Positions 5,802-8,704 of a DNA stretch of 8,704 bases are shown here, piece after piece (position 1 is the first letter of the stretch; each line of letters starts with the position of its first letter). Position numbers and translations under genes: made by a program. Origin of the DNA: Anaerolineae bacterium. GTDB taxonomy: Bacteria; Chloroflexota; Anaerolineae; 4572-78; NAK82. The notes under the pieces were generated by a model, which saw only the letters and a list, made by a program, of their open reading frames with translations, had not been told where the DNA came from and did not search any database. Location: contig JAUVPY010000076.1 of the NCBI GenBank assembly GCA_030598425.1, positions 1 through 8,704 on the forward strand, in the 5' to 3' direction.

Positions 5802-7304
5802 ATGCAAGTACGTAAAACAAATTACGAAGTGAACGCCACGCCCAAATTCCAGGTGCTCAGCGAGGAAGAGATCGAAGCCATCTATTACGCAGCCTTGCGG
5901 GTGTTGTATGAAACTGGCGTCCGTGTGTACGATAAAGAGGGAGTCGAGGTCGCCTACTCTGGGGGCGCAATCGTCGAGGACACCACTGAAGACAGCAGCC
6001 TGGTGAAGATGCCCCCCTGGATGGTGGACAAGGCGCGGGCTACGCTCCCTCGAAAAGTAGTAGTAGTCGGTCCCGACCGCAAGTATCGCATGGAGCTGTA
6101 TAAGAACCAGATTTACTTTGGAGCCGGGTCCGACACACCCTTTACTATCGACCCCTATACCGGCAAGCGGCGGCGTGCAACCTACCAAGACGTCAAGAAC
6201 TTCGCCCGGCTGGCCGAGGCGTTGCCCAACATCGACTTTCACATGTCCCTGGGCATCGTTCAAGACACGGCGGTAGGTACCTATGACCGCTGGCAGTACC
6301 TGGCCATGCTGGAGGGTACCAACAAGCCCATCAACATCACGGCGGTGGACCTGGACGGCGTCCGGGACCAGCTAGAGATGGCCCACATCCGGCTGGGCGG
6401 CGAGGAGGAGTGGAAGAAAGGCCCTTGCTTCTCCCTGTATATCGAGCCTGTATCTCCCCTGAGCCATTCCCAGGAAGTGGTGCAGAAACTCCTGTTCGCT
6501 GCTGATCACGACATCCCCTTCGTCTACACGCCCTGTCCTTTGGCTGGTGCCACAGCGCCCACGACGTTGGCCGGTACAGCGGTGCAGGCGCTCACCGAGA
6601 GTCTGTTTGGCATCGTACTCAGCCAGTTGCGCAAACCGGGTGCGTCGCTCATCATCGGTGGCCTGATGTCGAATATGGACATGCTGACCACTGTCTACTG
6701 CTACGGCTCGCCAGAGATGGCGCTGCTGAGCGCCGCCTATACAGATATCACCAAGTGGTTGGGGGTGCCGGAGTACGAGACGGCTGGTTGCTCCGACGTC
6801 AAAGTCTTCGACGAACAGGCGGCCATGGAAGCCGCTATTAACATCGCCACCGCTGCCTTAATCGGCGGCAATATGATCCACGACGTGGGCTACATTGAAC
6901 AGGGGCTGACCAGTTCGATGGAACTGATGGTTGCCTCTGACGAGATCATCGATATGGTGAAGCGTATCCTACGCGGTATCCCGGTTACTGATGAGACGAT
7001 GGCCCTGGACGTAATGGATACGGTTGGCCCCGGTGGTCACTATCTGGAACACGACCACACCTACGATCGCTTCAAAACCGAGATCTGGCGGCCCAAGTTG
7101 CTGGATCGCCAGAACTGGGATAACTGGAGCGCGACCGGGAGCAAACGACACGGCGAGCGGGTCCACGACCGCGTTATCGAACTCCTGGGGACTGAGACGG
7201 AACCGCTCTTTGACGAGGCGATGTACAAAGAGCTGCGCCGCATCTGCGAGTTGGCCGACGCCCGCCACAAAGATGAAGAGCTAGACGTGCAGATGTTCGC
7301 GTAG
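5802..7304 (+). CDS. mttB: MttB-superfamily methyltransferase 2, non-pyrrolysine
   Basis: This 500-residue MttB-superfamily protein is full length, with no in-frame TAG, so it does not use pyrrolysine. It shares the superfamily blocks with the enzyme at 2841: LPNIDF (141-146), YTPCPLAG (242-249), YGSPEMALLSAA (301-312), AGCSDVKVFDEQAAME (328-343, C330 before the SDVK loop) and GHYLEHDHTYDRFKTEIWRP (412-431). Elsewhere it is clearly divergent. Substrate-side stretches differ, for example HMSLGIVQDTAVGTYD here against CESLGTVNDVHHDLGA in the first enzyme. Different substrates, or successive methyl groups of one substrate, are plausible. The ATG follows AGGAGA (5790-5795) by 6 nt. A 94-nt gap separates it from the DUF1638 gene; no convincing promoter was found there. 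The C-terminus is slightly longer than that of the first enzyme. The substrate cannot be assigned. Confidence 0.92.
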   Translation: MQVRKTNYEVNATPKFQVLSEEEIEAIYYAALRVLYETGVRVYDKEGVEVAYSGGAIVEDTTEDSSLVKMPPWMVDKARATLPRKVVVVGPDRKYRMELYKNQIYFGAGSDTPFTIDPYTGKRRRATYQDVKNFARLAEALPNIDFHMSLGIVQDTAVGTYDRWQYLAMLEGTNKPINITAVDLDGVRDQLEMAHIRLGGEEEWKKGPCFSLYIEPVSPLSHSQEVVQKLLFAADHDIPFVYTPCPLAGATAPTTLAGTAVQALTESLFGIVLSQLRKPGASLIIGGLMSNMDMLTTVYCYGSPEMALLSAAYTDITKWLGVPEYETAGCSDVKVFDEQAAMEAAINIATAALIGGNMIHDVGYIEQGLTSSMELMVASDEIIDMVKRILRGIPVTDETMALDVMDTVGPGGHYLEHDHTYDRFKTEIWRPKLLDRQNWDNWSATGSKRHGERVHDRVIELLGTETEPLFDEAMYKELRRICELADARHKDEELDVQMFA

Positions 7305-7318
7305 TTTTAGATAACGGT

Positions 7319-7391
7319 AGGTCAAGCAGGCAGACGTAGACAGTAGACCAGGACTCTCCCTGTCTACTGTCTACCGTCTGCCTGCTTACCT
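7319..7391. repeat. Very long extragenic hairpin (about 25-28 bp stem)
   Basis: TAGACAGTAGAC (7337-7348) pairs with 7362-7373 and AAGCAGGCAGACG (7324-7336) with 7375-7387, 25 consecutive pairs broken only by a one-base bulge at 7374. After a bulge at 7323 the stem extends through GGT/ACC (7320-7322/7388-7390) and an A-T pair (7319/7391). The 13-nt loop can pair a little further (AGG/CCT). It fills most of the gap between the second methyltransferase and the hydantoinase-type gene. No T tract follows, so it is not a classical intrinsic terminator. It resembles REP- or MITE-type extragenic palindromes and may also protect the upstream mRNA 3' end. Confidence 0.85.
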
Positions 7392-7394
7392 GAT

Positions 7395-7403
7395 GAGGGA
7401 AGG
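7395..7403 (+). promoter_or_regulatory. Ribosome binding site supporting a TTG start
   Basis: GAGGGAAGG lies 2 nt before TTG 7406, with its GAGG core (7395-7398) 7 nt away. An in-frame stop (TGA, 7394-7396) lies just upstream, so TTG 7406 is the earliest possible start of the last gene. The next candidate, GTG 7493, has no visible ribosome binding site and would begin right at the first phosphate-binding motif. Confidence 0.6.
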
Positions 7404-7405
7404 CG

Positions 7406-8704
7406 TTGGACTCAGACGATACCTCCCACCACACTCCAGAAGGCGCTCCTATTTCAACTGAGGCCAGCACCGCGGCCGACACAGATAGTCTGGTGCTGGG
7501 CATAGACACCGGAGGCACATACACTGACGGCGTGCTCCTGGAATACCACTCGCGTCGAGTGCTGGCTTCGCATAAAAGCCTCACCACCAAGCGTGATTTC
7601 TCCATTGGCATTGAGCAAGTCATAGACGGCATTCATATTCCAGAGCCCTCGGCGGTTAAGATGGTCTCTATCTCTACCACCTTGGCCACCAATGCCATTG
7701 CCGAGGGCAAAGGAAAGCGCGTCGCTCTGTTGCTCATCGGCTATGACCCTGACCTGGTCACCGCGTTCAAAATGGAGGGGCGCTTCGCTACCCCGCAATT
7801 CCACTACTTCGCCGGCGGTCACGACCTGTATGGTCGCGAAAAGGAGAAGCTTGACCTGCCGGCCATCTTGGCCAAGGTCAACCAGATCAAGGGCCAAGTA
7901 GACGTCATCGCCGTCTCCGGCTATTTCAGCCCTCTCAACCCAGAGCACGAGAACCGGGTGTACCGCGCTGTCTCCAGTATCTGCGATCTACCCATCGTCC
8001 TGGGACATCAGCTTTCGACCAAGTTGGGCTCAATAGAGCGAGCCACAACAGCTGCTCTCAACGCCTCATTGCTGGCGATATTGCAGGATTTCATCATCGC
8101 CGTGCGGCGGTCGATGGAGCGCCGTGAGATCGTTGCCCCGCTGATGGTCGTGCGCGGCGATGGCACGCTGATGAGTGATGAATTCGCCGCCGGCACGCCG
8201 GTGGAGACGATTCACTCGGGTCCCGCGGCCAGCGCCATCGGCGGACGCTTCCTCTCTCATTTGGACGATGCCCTGGTCGTGGACATCGGCGGCACCACAA
8301 CCGACATCGCACTCATTCAAGCGGGTGAGGTAACGGTGACTGAAGAAGGGGCCAGCGTGGGTGATTACAAGACAGCGGTTAAGGCTGCCAACTTGCTCTC
8401 CATCGCCCTGGGCGGTGACAGCCATATCAGCCTGGGACGTGACAAGGAACTCAACATCGGTCCCGAACGAGTGGTCCCCTTGGCACACTTGGCGTGTGAG
8501 CACTCCCAAATTCACAGCCGCCTGAAAGGTCTGTCGAGGCGGACCTGGGCGCAGGCCGCCCCAGAATGGTTGGAATACTGGTTCCTGCTTCGCGAACCGG
8601 ACGAGAGTCTGTTGAAGACAGCCCATCAAGGATTATTAGTCGAATATTTGCGCGATGGACCACAGCCTGTGCCGGAGATTCTCAAGCGGCTCGACTTGCT
8701 CCAC
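7406..8704 (+). CDS. hyuA: Hydantoinase/oxoprolinase-family (HyuA-like) ATPase, 3' truncated by window end
   Basis: An open frame of 433 codons runs to the last base without a stop; family members are usually about 650-720 residues, so the C-terminal third lies outside. Residues 1-28 are a Ser/Thr/Asp-rich extension. GIDTGGTYTDG (32-42) is the first ASKHA phosphate loop of the Hydant_A N-terminal domain. STTLATNAIAEGKGKR (90-105) and FSPLNPEHE (174-182) are family-typical, and VVDIGGTTTDIAL (291-303) is the second phosphate loop. The family includes ATP-dependent N-methylhydantoinase, 5-oxoprolinase and acetone/acetophenone carboxylase subunits. Only two cysteines are visible (C193, C364), so the [2Fe-2S] ferredoxin domain of RamA/RACo reactivases is absent. 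Next to methyltransferases it could open a ring or activate a methylated substrate, or act as an unorthodox corrinoid reactivase; neither is shown. A HyuB partner downstream would favour hydrolysis. Confidence 0.82.
   Translation, partial: MDSDDTSHHTPEGAPISTEASTAADTDSLVLGIDTGGTYTDGVLLEYHSRRVLASHKSLTTKRDFSIGIEQVIDGIHIPEPSAVKMVSISTTLATNAIAEGKGKRVALLLIGYDPDLVTAFKMEGRFATPQFHYFAGGHDLYGREKEKLDLPAILAKVNQIKGQVDVIAVSGYFSPLNPEHENRVYRAVSSICDLPIVLGHQLSTKLGSIERATTAALNASLLAILQDFIIAVRRSMERREIVAPLMVVRGDGTLMSDEFAAGTPVETIHSGPAASAIGGRFLSHLDDALVVDIGGTTTDIALIQAGEVTVTEEGASVGDYKTAVKAANLLSIALGGDSHISLGRDKELNIGPERVVPLAHLACEHSQIHSRLKGLSRRTWAQAAPEWLEYWFLLREPDESLLKTAHQGLLVEYLRDGPQPVPEILKRLDLLH

Noticed and set aside
2841..7304. 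Possible amber-encoded pyrrolysine in the MttB homologues
   Set aside because: Both reading frames are continuous and full length; no in-frame TAG occurs and no pyl genes are nearby.

Overview
The window holds one co-directional (+ strand) gene cluster for corrinoid-dependent methyl transfer. By eye it is moderately GC-rich. Gene families and gene style suggest an anaerobic bacterium, perhaps a Chloroflexota (Anaerolineae-like) or an acetogen/sulfate-reducer-type lineage that feeds methyl groups from quaternary amines or similar N-methyl compounds into tetrahydrofolate. That taxonomic guess is inference; no rRNA or other marker is present.

Layout. Positions 1-413 are a control region. It has a near-consensus sigma-70 promoter (71-99) with a GATAT repeat array overlapping the expected start site. 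A 46-codon small ORF (141-281) has a good ribosome binding site and an N-terminus resembling NUMOD4. A perfect 15-bp inverted repeat (266-311) swallows that ORF's stop codon. Next come a methylcorrinoid:tetrahydrofolate methyltransferase of the DHPS/MtgA type (414-1286) and a GntR/FCD regulator (1316-1945). A structured 178-nt intergenic region (1946-2123) carries a duplicated 24-nt motif and three stem-loops.

Two substrate modules follow. Module 1 is a corrinoid protein (2124-2765) and an MttB-superfamily methyltransferase (2841-4304). Module 2 is a second corrinoid protein (4339-4980), a DUF1638 protein (5009-5707) and a second, divergent MttB homologue (5802-7304). After a very long hairpin (7319-7391) comes a hydantoinase/oxoprolinase-family ASKHA ATPase (TTG start at 7406) that runs off the window end.

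How it would work (family knowledge plus inference): each MttB homologue moves a methyl group from a methylated amine-type substrate to Co(I) of a corrinoid protein. The single MtgA-like enzyme then moves it to tetrahydrofolate for the Wood-Ljungdahl or one-carbon pathway. The GntR/FCD protein probably senses a small carboxylate ligand linked to the substrate. Neither MttB homologue has an in-frame TAG, so both are non-pyrrolysine members and their substrates cannot be read from sequence. The least explained parts are the DUF1638 protein with conserved Cys/His positions and the hydantoinase-type ATPase. No classical ferredoxin-domain corrinoid reactivase (RamA/RACo type) is visible in the window. 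No tRNA, rRNA, CRISPR array or insertion sequence was seen, and no convincing minus-strand gene.
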